Shown here piece after piece: positions 7,345-16,002 of a stretch of 59,076 bases of DNA. Below the pieces are notes generated by a model. The model made no database searches. It was not told where the DNA came from and saw nothing but the letters and a program-made list of their open reading frames with translations. Within the stretch, counting starts at the first letter, position 1, and each line of letters opens with the position of its first letter. The position numbers and the translations under genes are program-made. Where the stretch lies: positions 1 through 59,076 of the forward strand of contig NZ_QRDJ01000012.1 of assembly GCF_003385845.1 (NCBI RefSeq). Reading direction: 5' to 3'. The DNA is from Kushneria indalinina DSM 14324 (GTDB lineage Bacteria; Pseudomonadota; Gammaproteobacteria; Pseudomonadales; Halomonadaceae).

Positions 7345-7366
7345 ACGCTCCTTCGGGAGCGTTTTT
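7345..7366 (+). terminator. Rho-independent terminator
   Basis: ACGCTCC (7345-7351), loop TTCG, GGAGCGT (7356-7362), then TTTT. It separates the leader-controlled accessory genes from the conjugation operon that starts with pilL. Confidence 0.9.
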
Positions 7367-7482
7367 TCGTTTTGCCAAATGCGGGCAGGGTGCATTTAAC
7401 ATTTCCCGTCGCAGCACGCCCCAGCCTTCGGCACGGTGAGCCCGATCAAGATCATTCAGGTTCCCGCGCGAGGCCACTCTCG

Positions 7483-8103
7483 ATGTCCCCATTCCAGTGC
7501 CAGAAAAATTATATTGTTCCCTTAGCATTCCTCGTTGCCCTTACTGCCGGGTGTGCCCAGCAGCAACAGAAGGGGGCAAGCGAAAGTGAACGGCTTGCTG
7601 CCGAGTATCCGGATTCCGGAAAAATGACGGTAGGCCATGCCAATCAGCCAACTACCAAAATTATTGCAACCGGGATGGATCAGCCCACCCATGACGTTGG
7701 TCCGGACATTTACCGAACTCATGACGAGGAAAGCGTCGAGGTCGTGAGAGGCGGGCGTTACTCACTGGTTGCGGCAGATGCCACGAAACAGCAGCGCAAC
7801 CTTCTTGAGCAAACGATCAATGTATCGATCCCTGCTTCCATGAACCCATCCGTTGAAGATGGACTTCGCTATACGCTTCAACACACCGGTTACAGCCTAT
7901 GCGCTCCGCAAGGGAGGCCACAGGAACTCCTTTACAGTCGCTCCCTGCCGGCAGCTCATTTTCAACTAGGCCCCATGCCTCTGCGCGAGGCGCTTCAGGT
8001 ACTTGCCGGCAGCGCTTTCGAACTGCAAGCCGATCCCATAGCTCGCACCATTTGCTATCAGGTGCGCGATCAGCGTGTGGTTAAGGGGGCAGACCATGGC
8101 TGA
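7483..8103 (+). CDS. pilL: PilL-type conjugation lipoprotein (TIGR03748)
   Basis: 206 residues. A lipoprotein signal peptide ends in LTAGC (lipobox). The C-terminal half has the PFGI-1-class PilL pattern: VEVVRGGRYSLVAADATKQQ, INVSIPASMNPSVEDGLRYT, HTGYSLCAP, LREALQVLAGSAFEL. It is the first gene of the type-G secretion operon. The companion pilN-pilV genes of the conjugative type IV pilus are absent here, so PilL probably serves the main channel. ATG 7483 was chosen for the lipobox; GAGG at 7470-7473 is 9 nt upstream. The next gene starts inside its 3' end. Confidence 0.85.
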   Translation: MSPFQCQKNYIVPLAFLVALTAGCAQQQQKGASESERLAAEYPDSGKMTVGHANQPTTKIIATGMDQPTHDVGPDIYRTHDEESVEVVRGGRYSLVAADATKQQRNLLEQTINVSIPASMNPSVEDGLRYTLQHTGYSLCAPQGRPQELLYSRSLPAAHFQLGPMPLREALQVLAGSAFELQADPIARTICYQVRDQRVVKGADHG

Positions 8104-8911
8104 TGAAAAGGATCAGGACCAAAGCTCTGAATATCATGATCCAGTCGTCTCTCATCATGACGAAGGCGCTGAGGAAGCATCGAGTGCCAAACCTTACACG
8201 ATCAAGAAAATAACTTGGAGCAAGCCTCGACTTATCCTGGTTGGTGTCGTAACGGCTGTGGTTTTGCTCGTCCTTTTTATTGCCATCAGAGCGTTGAGCG
8301 GACCAGACGGCCCCACACTGGAATCTCGTGTTCAAGACCAGCATCAGGTAATAAATCAACTTTTAAAGCAGGTCAATGAGTTAAAGAGCGATCTGGATGA
8401 GCGCAACAGTCAGGCTCAAGGCACGAGCAACCGATTGGGTGAGTTGACGTCTCGTATAGACGATCTGGAACAAAACCACATCACCCCCGAGCTTGAAAAA
8501 TTGCCTGCTCAAGTTGGCTCCTTATCCGATCGTCTGGATGAACTGTCGAGCTCTGTTGATGTGCGCTTCAACGCTGCGCAAGAGAAACAACAGTCGATCG
8601 AATCCTCGATTGAGGGCCTGCGCCAGCAGCAAGCCAGCCAGAAGAAGTCCGCGGCCCAAGTGAGCCAACCAAAGACCCAGCCCCAAAAGCAGCATGAGCC
8701 AGAACCTCCGACACCTCCGTTTTCGGTGTCGGGTATCGAAATGCGTGGGGGACGAAGTTATCTCGCGATCGATTCTGGTACCGGGCGATTGAGTGGTCTG
8801 CGTCTGGTCAGCGAGGGACAAAACATTGGTCAGTGGCATCTGACGTCGATAGATGGTCGCTCTGCAAAATTTACCGTCAACGATCAGGCCGTGACCGTTC
8901 CGGTTCCGTAA
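8096..8911 (+). CDS. Single-span coiled-coil protein of the conjugation operon
   Basis: 271 residues. A cytoplasmic acidic N-terminus (~45 residues) precedes one membrane span (LILVGVVTAVVLLVLFIAI) and a long heptad region, about residues 75-185 (VINQLLKQVNELKSDLDERN, LGELTSRIDDLEQN, LDELSSSVDVRFN). A Gln/Pro linker leads to a small C-terminal periplasmic domain (SVSGIEMRGGRSYLAI). Size and topology resemble envelope-spanning pilus or secretion assembly proteins. It starts 8 bp inside pilL. No named family recognised with confidence. Confidence 0.75.
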   Translation: MADEKDQDQSSEYHDPVVSHHDEGAEEASSAKPYTIKKITWSKPRLILVGVVTAVVLLVLFIAIRALSGPDGPTLESRVQDQHQVINQLLKQVNELKSDLDERNSQAQGTSNRLGELTSRIDDLEQNHITPELEKLPAQVGSLSDRLDELSSSVDVRFNAAQEKQQSIESSIEGLRQQQASQKKSAAQVSQPKTQPQKQHEPEPPTPPFSVSGIEMRGGRSYLAIDSGTGRLSGLRLVSEGQNIGQWHLTSIDGRSAKFTVNDQAVTVPVP

Positions 8912-8921
8912 GGAGAGAGTC

Positions 8922-9626
8922 ATGACAATGAATCGTACCCCGGGGCTGGGAATCATGGTGACACTGCTTTTGGCAGCGCCGGCATGGGGACAGGAAAGCC
9001 AGACAACGAGAGTCGATCAAACACAAGTCGAGCAAAGCAGTCAGCGGGCTGCTGAGGCATGGGGGCTGAATCGGCAGGAATACGATCGCTATGAGTCGAT
9101 CATGGAAGGACCGCGCGGTAAATGGTCCCCCAATCTCGACCCTTTAACAGCCCTTGGCCTGGAAGCGCGCTCTGATGCCGAACGCCAGAAATACGCCGAG
9201 AAACTGGTAGAGACTGAACGTGCTCGAGTTGAAGGTGAGCTCGCATTTCAGCGGGCCTATGATGCCGCGTGGAAGCGCCTTTATCCCAACGACATGCCGG
9301 TTGAATCGTTCAGTACCAAAGGCGGGGAGGATGCGACGCAATCCGTTTTTGGCAGTAACCCAGCAGCTTCAGACCAGCGTCTGACAGTGGTCGTGGCTAC
9401 TGAGGGGTGTGACCAGTGTGTGGCCAGAGTGAAACAGCTGATGAATAACGGTGCGTCGATGGACATCTTTGTTATGGATGCCGAAGGCAACGACGATCTT
9501 ATTCGCCGCTGGGCGACAAAGGTTGGCATCCCACCATCGAAGGTTCGTGATCGCGTTATCACGCTCAATCATGGCGGTTCGCGGGATCTGCCGCGCACTG
9601 ACCTTCCGCGCGTTGTGAGGAATTGA
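8922..9626 (+). CDS. ICE conjugation protein, TIGR03759 (PFL_4693) family
   Basis: 234 residues with a cleavable signal peptide ending near AWGQE. It carries the family signature AAEAWGLNRQEYDRYESIM, GPRGKWSPNLDPLTALGLEA and LAFQRAYDAAWKRLYP. The C-terminal third looks thioredoxin-like, with TEGCDQCVARVKQL (a CxxC pair) and a final LPRTDLPRVV segment. Periplasmic; probably handles disulfides or contacts other secretion subunits, though the role is unproven. Ribosome site AGGAGAGAG just upstream. Follows the coiled-coil protein by 10 bp. Confidence 0.88.
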   Translation: MTMNRTPGLGIMVTLLLAAPAWGQESQTTRVDQTQVEQSSQRAAEAWGLNRQEYDRYESIMEGPRGKWSPNLDPLTALGLEARSDAERQKYAEKLVETERARVEGELAFQRAYDAAWKRLYPNDMPVESFSTKGGEDATQSVFGSNPAASDQRLTVVVATEGCDQCVARVKQLMNNGASMDIFVMDAEGNDDLIRRWATKVGIPPSKVRDRVITLNHGGSRDLPRTDLPRVVRN

Positions 9627-9629
9627 TCA

Positions 9630-10394
9630 ATGCAGCGAGCGATGGTGGCAATAGCTGCGGTGGGAACAGCTCTTACGGCTGCCATGGCCCATGGTGGTCA
9701 GCCCGATATCCCGTCAGCCTACGTATCCATTGCGAAGGATCATGGAGTACCTCCCAAGGTGCTTTATGCGGTGGCAAGTCAGGAATCGAAGCAGGCCATT
9801 AATAACGGGCACAGGCCATGGCCGTGGACACTGAATGTAGCCGGGAAGTCGATGTACTTTGGCGATCGGGAATCAGCATGCTTGGCGCTGACCGACGCGC
9901 TCAATAAGACACAAATCGTCGATGTTGGAATAACTCAGCTTAATGTGCGTTGGCAGCCACAACTTTTCGGCGCTGGCCGGCGTTTCAGTGATCCCTGCTC
10001 CGCTCTTGATCCTTACGCCAACCTCGAAGAAGCCGCTGTTCTGATACGTGGCCATTATGACGCCGCCGGTGACTGGCTCATCGCCGTTGGTCGTTATCAT
10101 CGTCCAGCCGGCGGCAAGCCCGCGGAGCGATACCGCGCCTCAGTGAGTCGTGAGTTGGCAAAGCTCGGTGCTACGCCGTCGATGGGCACAGCGTCCCCAA
10201 CGATGATGGCCGCACGTGACACATCTACTCAGGCATCGAGCTCAAAAACAATCCCAACGAAGTTGCCTACCGAAAGCGCACCTGCCGAAGACCAGCTGAC
10301 TTGGGTTACGCCTGCCCCTCGACCCCATGAGTCCGACATCGCCTGGGTGACGCCAGAACAGCGTCGCTGGATGGCCGAAGTCGCAAGTCGCTGA
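9630..10394 (+). CDS. Lytic transglycosylase (SLT domain), conjugation-associated
   Basis: 254 residues; signal peptide, then an SLT-type muramidase domain. The catalytic glutamate is probably Glu52 in LYAVASQESKQ; VDVGITQLNVRW supplies the family's conserved GxxQ segment and DPYANLEEAAVLIRGHY the following helix. It opens the peptidoglycan for the transfer channel. The C-terminal ~80 residues are a Thr/Pro/Ser-rich linker with two repeated motifs, LTWVTPAPRPHESD and IAWVTPEQRR, which may be a docking region. Four bases separate it from the previous stop. Confidence 0.9.
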   Translation: MQRAMVAIAAVGTALTAAMAHGGQPDIPSAYVSIAKDHGVPPKVLYAVASQESKQAINNGHRPWPWTLNVAGKSMYFGDRESACLALTDALNKTQIVDVGITQLNVRWQPQLFGAGRRFSDPCSALDPYANLEEAAVLIRGHYDAAGDWLIAVGRYHRPAGGKPAERYRASVSRELAKLGATPSMGTASPTMMAARDTSTQASSSKTIPTKLPTESAPAEDQLTWVTPAPRPHESDIAWVTPEQRRWMAEVASR

Positions 10395-10409
10395 TACAGG
10401 AGAATACCC

Positions 10410-10982
10410 ATGACCTCAAATTACTGCTTCAGCATGACTGTGGGGTGTCTCATGGCAGTCATGACATCGACTGCTCAAGCTCAGGCTCCTGCCGAGAGAC
10501 CTCCAGGGCTGCCGCAGCTAACTGTTGTTGAAGATCACGGTGGCGAGTCCGCGCGCCCTTATTTCGTGGCAATCAAGGGTGCCGGAGTTGATGAGAACGA
10601 AGGCTACTCCTCTCAGCCGGGAAGAATGTCACGTTCGTCTCAACCTTATGGCGAGCACGACATGCTGCCGCTTGAGAGCGAGAGCCTCACGCCCGGTACT
10701 GTGACCTCGCGGCAGTTGGATCTGCCAGGGGGGTTCACGCCGATATTCCTGATTGGAGATGACGATCTTTCCCGGCAGTGGCTGGCTCAGCGTGGCGATA
10801 TTCTGCGTGACATGAATGCGGTTGGTCTGGTCGTTCAAGTCGAGGATGAGGCTTCCTTGGAAGCGCTTCGTACCACCGCGCATGGGCTTGAATTGCGGCC
10901 TGTATCTGGCGACGGCCTCGCTAAACGGCTGGGACTCAAACATTACCCCGCTCTGATCAGCCCTCGCGGTGTGGAGCAATGA
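10410..10982 (+). CDS. ICE conjugation protein, TIGR03765 (PFL_4695) family
   Basis: 190 residues with a signal peptide ending near AQAQA. Diagnostic segments are LPQLTVVEDHGGESARPYFV, the TPGTVTSRQLDLPGGFTPIF block and FLIGDDDLSRQWLAQRGDIL, then the C-terminal KRLGLKHYPALISPRGVEQ. Periplasmic accessory protein of the type-G system; biochemical function unknown. ATG with AGGAG 8 nt upstream. The stop overlaps the next ATG, so the two are translationally coupled. Confidence 0.88.
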   Translation: MTSNYCFSMTVGCLMAVMTSTAQAQAPAERPPGLPQLTVVEDHGGESARPYFVAIKGAGVDENEGYSSQPGRMSRSSQPYGEHDMLPLESESLTPGTVTSRQLDLPGGFTPIFLIGDDDLSRQWLAQRGDILRDMNAVGLVVQVEDEASLEALRTTAHGLELRPVSGDGLAKRLGLKHYPALISPRGVEQ

Positions 10983-11464
10983 AAAAACCAAAAGAGGAGC
11001 GATCAATGCCGACCGCCCACTGTTTTGTCTGGGATCGTTGGAAAGAGGTCGAGTCGAGTGATTTGCGCGCGGGGGATCTGATACACCGCGCCGGTGAGCT
11101 TTTTGAAGTCATCGCACCGGCTTACATGAAGGATGGCAAGCCACACCTGCCAGCCAATCGCGTTGAACAGGGACCGATAAAGCTGATGGTAGGTGAGTTT
11201 GCCGAAGGGCTTGATCATGTCTGTATAGCGATGGATCTGACCGGCGCCGAACTCAGGGAATACGACGATGGTGATGCTCAGCTGGTCGATCTCGAGGCTG
11301 GCCCGGGCCACATTTTTTCCCCTCGGCTACCCAGAGCTGAGCTTGAAGATTTTTGCAGGACCAATATCGAGCGTTATCAGGTCTTTTTTGACCAGCATGA
11401 GGCTCGACTGGACCGAGGCCAACAGATCCAGCTGGAGCCATGGTGGGAGGGGCAGGAGTCATGA
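10979..11464 (+). CDS. Hypothetical protein between TIGR03765 and TraD
   Basis: 161 residues, acidic, cytoplasmic by composition; no family recognised. Readable segments: HCFVWDRWKEVESSDLRAGD, DLIHRAGELFEVIAPAYMKD, HIFSPRLPRAELEDFCRTNI. ATG 10979 overlaps the upstream stop; ATG 11006 (MPTAHCFVWDRW) has a better ribosome site (AGGAG, 8 nt) and could be the true start. Its end overlaps the traD start by 4 bp. Placement implies a role with the coupling protein. Confidence 0.75.
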   Translation: MKKPKEERSMPTAHCFVWDRWKEVESSDLRAGDLIHRAGELFEVIAPAYMKDGKPHLPANRVEQGPIKLMVGEFAEGLDHVCIAMDLTGAELREYDDGDAQLVDLEAGPGHIFSPRLPRAELEDFCRTNIERYQVFFDQHEARLDRGQQIQLEPWWEGQES

Positions 11465-13641
11465 GCAGTAATCATCCCCTTGAGTCTCTTCTTCGCCCCG
11501 CCGTCGAGCTTTATACCGTCTGGGTCTGTGCCGGCTGCGTGGTGCTTTGCATCTGGGCGCCCTGGTCGCTGGCTCTCGCGCCAAGTGTCGGATATACCAC
11601 GGCGGCTGGTTTTGCAGCCTTTGGCATATGGCGTTTTCGCCAGGCATGGGTGGTGCTTCGGTATCGTCGCAATATGAGGCGATTGCCACGCTTTGCTCTG
11701 CCGGCGCGCAAGGTTCCTGTCAGTAATCGCAGTCTGTGGCTGGGTAAGGGCTTCAAGTGGGACGCTCAGCACACGCAGCGATTACATGAATCGGGTCAGC
11801 CCGGGGCCAAAATTTATGTGCAGCCGAACGTCTGGTACCAGCGAGCACGACGTCTTGAACAGTCACTTGAGAGAGGAGGTCTGGGGCAACACATTGCGTC
11901 TCTATTGCGCACGGATTCGTTCCTTAACCCGGTACGGCCGCTGCCACCAGTGGGAGGGCGTCCAGCCCTGCACGCTGTTGAGTGGAAAGAGCACGACGTC
12001 TGGATGCCCCTTGGAGAGCGCGTGGGTCACACGCTCGTCGAAGGTACAACGCGTGTTGGTAAGACACGCTTGGCCGAAATCCTTATCACACAGGACATTC
12101 GCCGCGGCGATATCACCATCTGTTTTGATCCCAAGGGTGATGCAGACCTGATGATGCGCATGTACGCGGAAGCGCAGAAGGCCGGGCGTGGTGATGAATT
12201 TTACATTTTTCATCTGGGCTGGCCGGATGTGTCTTGCCGATACAACGCCGTAGGCCGTTTCTCGCGGCTCTCCGAGGTTTCGACTCGAGTTACGGGACAA
12301 CTTTCAGGAGAGGGTAACAGCGCTGCATTCCGTCAATTCGCATGGCGCTTCGTCAACATTGTGGCACGTGCCCGTCATGCTCTTGGTGAGCGGCCCAGCT
12401 ATAACCAGATTTTGAACGATGTGGTGAACATTGATGCGCTTCTGATGCAGTACGTCCAGCAGATGCTGGAACAGCAGTTGCCAGGATCGAATCAGCAGAT
12501 CACCGATATCGAGGGGAAAATCACCGACAAGAACACGCCTCGTAATCTTCAAGGACGTCATAAGCGGGTGGTGGCAATCGTTCAGTATCTGCAACAGCCC
12601 GAAGTCATCGAATCGCTGAGCGATCCCGTGCTGGATGGCCTGCTATCTGCGGTGCGTTACGACAAAACCTATTTCGACAAGATCGTGGCAAGCCTTTTGC
12701 CGCTGCTCGAGAAGCTGACCAGTGGCAAGATCGCAGAGTTGCTTTCACCAGACTATGACGACATCGAGGATGATCGCCCGATCATCGACTGGCAGCAGAT
12801 CTTCCGTAAGAAAGGCATCGTTTACGTGGGACTGGATGCGCTTTCTGATTTTGAGGTTGCGCAGGCCGTGGGTAATTCCATGTTCGCGGACATCGTGTCG
12901 GTGGCCGGTCATATCTACAAATTTGGTTCCGAAGATGGCCTGCCCGGGCAGGGCGGCAGCCAGAAGCTGCCTATCAATCTCCACTGCGATGAGTTCAACG
13001 AACTCATGGGTGATGAGTTCATCCCGCTGATCAACAAGGGCGGTGGTGCCGGCATTCAGGTAACGGCGTATACCCAGACGCTTTCAGATATCGAGGCTCG
13101 CATCGGCTCGACGGCGAAGGCAGGTCAGGTCGTGGGCAACTTCAACAACCTGATCATGCTGCGAGTCAGGGAAGAGCGTACGGCTCGTTTGTTGACCGAT
13201 CAGCTGGCCAAGGTCAACGTTTCGACACGTCTTATGGTGTCCATGGCCAGTGACAGCGCAGATGTCCAAAACGATCAGGATTTCAGTTCGTCGGCGGGTG
13301 ATCGTATCGGAACCGAGTCGGTAGAAATGTTGACGCCGAACGATGTGATCAATCTTCCCAAGGGGCAGGCATTTGCGCTTCTTGAAGGTGGCCAGCTCTG
13401 GAAGCTTCGTATGCCGCTACCCCTATCAGATAAAACCGAGGACGTACCGAAGGATGTGGCAGACATCGCGCAACGAATGCGTTCTCAATACAGCACTGGG
13501 GAGCAGTGGTGGCAAGGGGTGATGCCGGCGCCGATCCATATGGACTTCAGCAATCCCCCAAATGCACATGAGCAGGCCATCCCCGCGGATAATAACCATG
13601 CTGGCGATTCAGGCGTGGAGGTGAACCATGGCCAGGGATGA
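11461..13641 (+). CDS. traD: Type IV conjugative coupling protein TraD (TIGR03743)
   Basis: 726 residues. Two N-terminal membrane spans (about residues 18-32 and 45-65) anchor a cytoplasmic motor. The Walker A motif is GTTRVGKT at 195-202; a Walker-B-like INLHCDEFNELMG segment and AGIQVTAYTQTLSDIE follow, typical of SXT/TOL-type TraD. It links the relaxase-DNA complex to the channel and pumps DNA by ATP hydrolysis. ATG 11461 overlaps the upstream stop. The next gene starts 14 bp before its stop, in another frame. Confidence 0.95.
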   Translation: MSSNHPLESLLRPAVELYTVWVCAGCVVLCIWAPWSLALAPSVGYTTAAGFAAFGIWRFRQAWVVLRYRRNMRRLPRFALPARKVPVSNRSLWLGKGFKWDAQHTQRLHESGQPGAKIYVQPNVWYQRARRLEQSLERGGLGQHIASLLRTDSFLNPVRPLPPVGGRPALHAVEWKEHDVWMPLGERVGHTLVEGTTRVGKTRLAEILITQDIRRGDITICFDPKGDADLMMRMYAEAQKAGRGDEFYIFHLGWPDVSCRYNAVGRFSRLSEVSTRVTGQLSGEGNSAAFRQFAWRFVNIVARARHALGERPSYNQILNDVVNIDALLMQYVQQMLEQQLPGSNQQITDIEGKITDKNTPRNLQGRHKRVVAIVQYLQQPEVIESLSDPVLDGLLSAVRYDKTYFDKIVASLLPLLEKLTSGKIAELLSPDYDDIEDDRPIIDWQQIFRKKGIVYVGLDALSDFEVAQAVGNSMFADIVSVAGHIYKFGSEDGLPGQGGSQKLPINLHCDEFNELMGDEFIPLINKGGGAGIQVTAYTQTLSDIEARIGSTAKAGQVVGNFNNLIMLRVREERTARLLTDQLAKVNVSTRLMVSMASDSADVQNDQDFSSSAGDRIGTESVEMLTPNDVINLPKGQAFALLEGGQLWKLRMPLPLSDKTEDVPKDVADIAQRMRSQYSTGEQWWQGVMPAPIHMDFSNPPNAHEQAIPADNNHAGDSGVEVNHGQG

Positions 13642-14332
13642 AGCGCCGGCACAACGTGCCGAGAAAAAACGCGGCGGCCTTGTTGGCACTCTGTTCAAAC
13701 TGCCATTTACTCTGATGTGGATTGTTATTATCTCGATCTTTTGCAGTGTTCTGATCGAGTGGGTGGGGATCTATTTCGACTGGTTCAGTCAGACAGGTTC
13801 AGATCATGCCCATCAGACCATGCTGTCCGAGATGGGATATCTCGACAGTCAGTTCACACAATCGCTATTGGTGTCCTCTCCGGTCGAGTTCGCGACGATG
13901 ATCGTTGATACTTGTTATGAATGGCTTTTCGCGAAATCAGGCATTGCGGGCTGGGTCGAGCAGGGAGCGGGTGCCGTGGGCTGGGCCGGCACGCTTAAGA
14001 CCTATCTTCAGGCAGCCATGTTCGTAACGCTGATGACGCTTACACGCTGTGTCATCCTGGTATTGACGTCTCCGCTTTTCATTCTGGCCGCAATCGTTGG
14101 ATTTACGGATGGTCTGGTGAGTCGAGACCTTAGACGCTTCGGTGCAGGGCGAGAATCGGCGTTTATCTATCACCATGCGAAGCGCATGGTTACGCCGATC
14201 TTTCTCACCGGCTGGTTGATCTATTTGTCACTACCCTTTTCGATCCATCCGAACCTGTTCCTGTTGCCTTGCGCGTTGTTGTTCGGACTGATGATCGCGA
14301 TCGCGACGGCTAGCTTCAAAAAGTACCTATAA
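13628..14332 (+). CDS. ICE membrane protein, TIGR03747 (PFL_4697) family
   Basis: 234 residues with four predicted spans: FTLMWIVIISIFCSVLIEWV near the start, AAMFVTLMTLTRCVILVLT, SPLFILAAIVGFTDGLVSRD and a final pair around FLTGWLIYLSLPFSIHPNLF / ALLFGLMIAIATA. The family follows TraD in SXT/PFGI-1-type systems and may help the coupling protein dock. It overlaps traD by 14 bp. It is the last plus-strand gene before an antisense DUF6166 gene interrupts the operon. Confidence 0.9.
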   Translation: MARDEAPAQRAEKKRGGLVGTLFKLPFTLMWIVIISIFCSVLIEWVGIYFDWFSQTGSDHAHQTMLSEMGYLDSQFTQSLLVSSPVEFATMIVDTCYEWLFAKSGIAGWVEQGAGAVGWAGTLKTYLQAAMFVTLMTLTRCVILVLTSPLFILAAIVGFTDGLVSRDLRRFGAGRESAFIYHHAKRMVTPIFLTGWLIYLSLPFSIHPNLFLLPCALLFGLMIAIATASFKKYL

Positions 14333-14364
14333 ATCACACGGGCAATGCCCGGGTTGATGCGATA

Positions 14365-14787
14365 TCACTCTATCAGCTCGGGTTCACCGCAGGACTTGTA
14401 AATCTGATCCACCGCAAGATCCATTTCGACGCCACGGGGAAGTCGAGAGACAACCTCATCCAGAATTAGCTGTGCCTTTTCGGCCTGCGCTCCAGGAACA
14501 AATACAGCCGGATAAACCAAGGCAGCAATTGCATGACTGAGGCTCTGCGGCCCGGTTCCTCCATATCCCCACTCGAAGCCGCCCTCATATTGAAACCGAT
14601 CATAGCGGGGGATGAGCAGTTCGGCACTGCCATTCTCGTCGTGGCGATAAAGCGCAACCGGAGCACCCTCCACGATACGCAGCAGGATGGTGCCCTTCAC
14701 CCCATGTTCGGGCCTGTCGAGCGCTTCATGTGTGACGTCTCTTACGTTTCTGAAATCGTAATCTTCCAGTTTCTTTCTGGTTTCCAT
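14365..14787 (-). CDS. DUF6166-like protein, antisense inside the transfer operon
   Basis: 140 residues, soluble. The segment FEWGYGGTGPQSLSHAIAAL and the following LILDEVVSRLPRGVEMDL fit the DUF6166 pattern (aromatic-WGYxGxGP then a helical tail); function unknown. I chose ATG at 14787 (METRKKLEDYDFRNVRDV), with an AGGTG site upstream; the frame stays open to 14841. It is the only reversed gene in the 7.5-29.8 kb operon and sits between TIGR03747 and RAQPRD genes, so it was probably inserted and must carry its own promoter. Confidence 0.72.
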   Translation of the reverse strand: METRKKLEDYDFRNVRDVTHEALDRPEHGVKGTILLRIVEGAPVALYRHDENGSAELLIPRYDRFQYEGGFEWGYGGTGPQSLSHAIAALVYPAVFVPGAQAEKAQLILDEVVSRLPRGVEMDLAVDQIYKSCGEPELIE

Positions 14788-14958
14788 CTGGTTCACCTGC
14801 TTTGTTGCTTTCAAGTGTTTGTGTCCGGGCCAGTTTCTCATGGCGGGTATTCATCGCAAAGAATACCCGGCTGTTTCGCTTAACGTTTACGGCTGATACG
14901 AGCTGGCGTTGCCATGACCATGGGGCCATGTCGTTACCACTCACGACGGGACTCAATC

Positions 14959-15306
14959 ATGAAGGTGCGCAAGTACATTTCCTCTTTATTTCTGCTTTCG
15001 AGCGCCTCGCTGATCAGTGCTCTGTCGCCCAGCGCACAGGCAGACAACATCGATGAAATACAGCGTCGCGATCTTGCGCTGATACAGACGCAGATCGAGC
15101 AGATTCGGGTCGTGGTAGATCGCATCGATGCTCGCCAGCAGCAGGCTGATCCCGCGACCACGCGGGTTTTCTTCGACATTCCTCGTCTCCGTGGCGATCT
15201 CCAGTCCATCACCCAAGGTATCGATACCTATCTCGAACCAGATCGTCTGTTGCCCCGTCAGCCGAGGCCACTGGATGGCGACTATCTCGATGATCGGGGG
15301 CAGTAG
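14959..15306 (+). CDS. RAQPRD-family integrative conjugative element protein (TIGR01690)
   Basis: 115 residues: signal peptide ending near PSAQA, then EIQRRDLALIQTQIEQIRVV, a helical stretch, and the family's closing motif here as LPRQPRPLDGDYLDDRG. Periplasmic; role in pilus or channel assembly inferred from conservation. ATG 14959 gives the expected signal peptide; ATG 14914 in the same frame would add 15 residues that do not fit. Its TAG shares a base with the next GTG start. Confidence 0.85.
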   Translation: MKVRKYISSLFLLSSASLISALSPSAQADNIDEIQRRDLALIQTQIEQIRVVVDRIDARQQQADPATTRVFFDIPRLRGDLQSITQGIDTYLEPDRLLPRQPRPLDGDYLDDRGQ

Positions 15307-15524
15307 TGGAAGCGTTCAAAGCTGGTTCTGGCATGGAAGGTTCGGAGCTTTCTTTGCTCGTTGCCGGGGCAGGATGTGTGGCCATCCTTCTTTGTGCGGC
15401 TTGGGTGCTGACGTCGGCATATCGGGGTTGGGCAAAGGGACGCGTGGGCGGAGACACCCTTTCTATCGTCGCCATAAAAGTAGTGCTGCTGATAGTGCTT
15501 TTTTTCTGGGTATTTCTGTCATGA
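15306..15524 (+). CDS. ICE membrane protein, TIGR03758 (PFL_4701) family
   Basis: 72 residues with two membrane spans (LSLLVAGAGCVAILLCAAWV and VAIKVVLLIVLFFWVFLS) around a short basic loop AYRGWAKGRVGGD, the typical form of this family. Start is GTG 15306 (MEAFKAGSGMEGSEL), matching the family N-terminus FxAGSG; it overlaps the preceding stop by one base. With the next gene it forms the small-hydrophobic-subunit part of the system, comparable to VirB2/VirB3-type subunits by position. Confidence 0.88.
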   Translation: MEAFKAGSGMEGSELSLLVAGAGCVAILLCAAWVLTSAYRGWAKGRVGGDTLSIVAIKVVLLIVLFFWVFLS

Positions 15525-15616
15525 CAGAAACCGCCCGAAGGTTCCCATCAGGGAAAACGGAAGTTTCAGGAACTTCCAGATGTAACGAGCAACATTCAAT
15601 CCAAGAGGACGTAACA

Positions 15617-15991
15617 ATGTCGATGCAATCACTGTTTCAACGTATCTCGAGCGGCTTCACTCGCTCCTGCCAGAAGCTGGTTGTCTTGGCCAGCGCGGCT
15701 GTTCCGGGGTTGGCGTTGGCTGATCTTCCCGAGCTCGAGGAGCCGACACAGGGCAGTGACGGAATTCGCTCTCAGGCCCAGGGCTATCTCTACGACTTCG
15801 GTGTTCTCGGTGGTTTGATCATTTGTGTCGTGGCTTTTCTGTTTGTGGCCATGTCTGCCATCTCGTCTTTCCGGGAAGCTCAGGCTCGGGGTGAGTGGAG
15901 CAAGTTCGGGATCACATTTGTGGCCGGCGTCATTCTGGTCTTGGCCGTTATCTGGCTGGCGACCGAAGCCGCGCCCATCTTGGCTCAATAA
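15617..15991 (+). CDS. ICE membrane protein, TIGR03745 (PFL_4702) family; pilin-like
   Basis: 124 residues. A long leader peptide (cleavage likely after GLALA) precedes a short acidic segment (DLPELEEPTQGSDG) and two spans, GVLGGLIICVVAFLFVAMSA and FGITFVAGVILVLAVIWLAT. Size and shape fit a VirB2-like pilin of the type-G pilus (inference). ATG 15617 sits 11 nt after an AAGAGGA-like site; a 93-bp gap precedes it. The reading frame is open far upstream but that part overlaps RAQPRD and TIGR03758. Confidence 0.87.
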   Translation: MSMQSLFQRISSGFTRSCQKLVVLASAAVPGLALADLPELEEPTQGSDGIRSQAQGYLYDFGVLGGLIICVVAFLFVAMSAISSFREAQARGEWSKFGITFVAGVILVLAVIWLATEAAPILAQ

Positions 15992-16002
15992 AGGGCGGGA
16001 TC

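Noticed and set aside
15128-15616. Upstream extension of the TIGR03745 gene
   Set aside because: Overlaps RAQPRD and TIGR03758 genes entirely; the family protein starts with the signal peptide at 15617.
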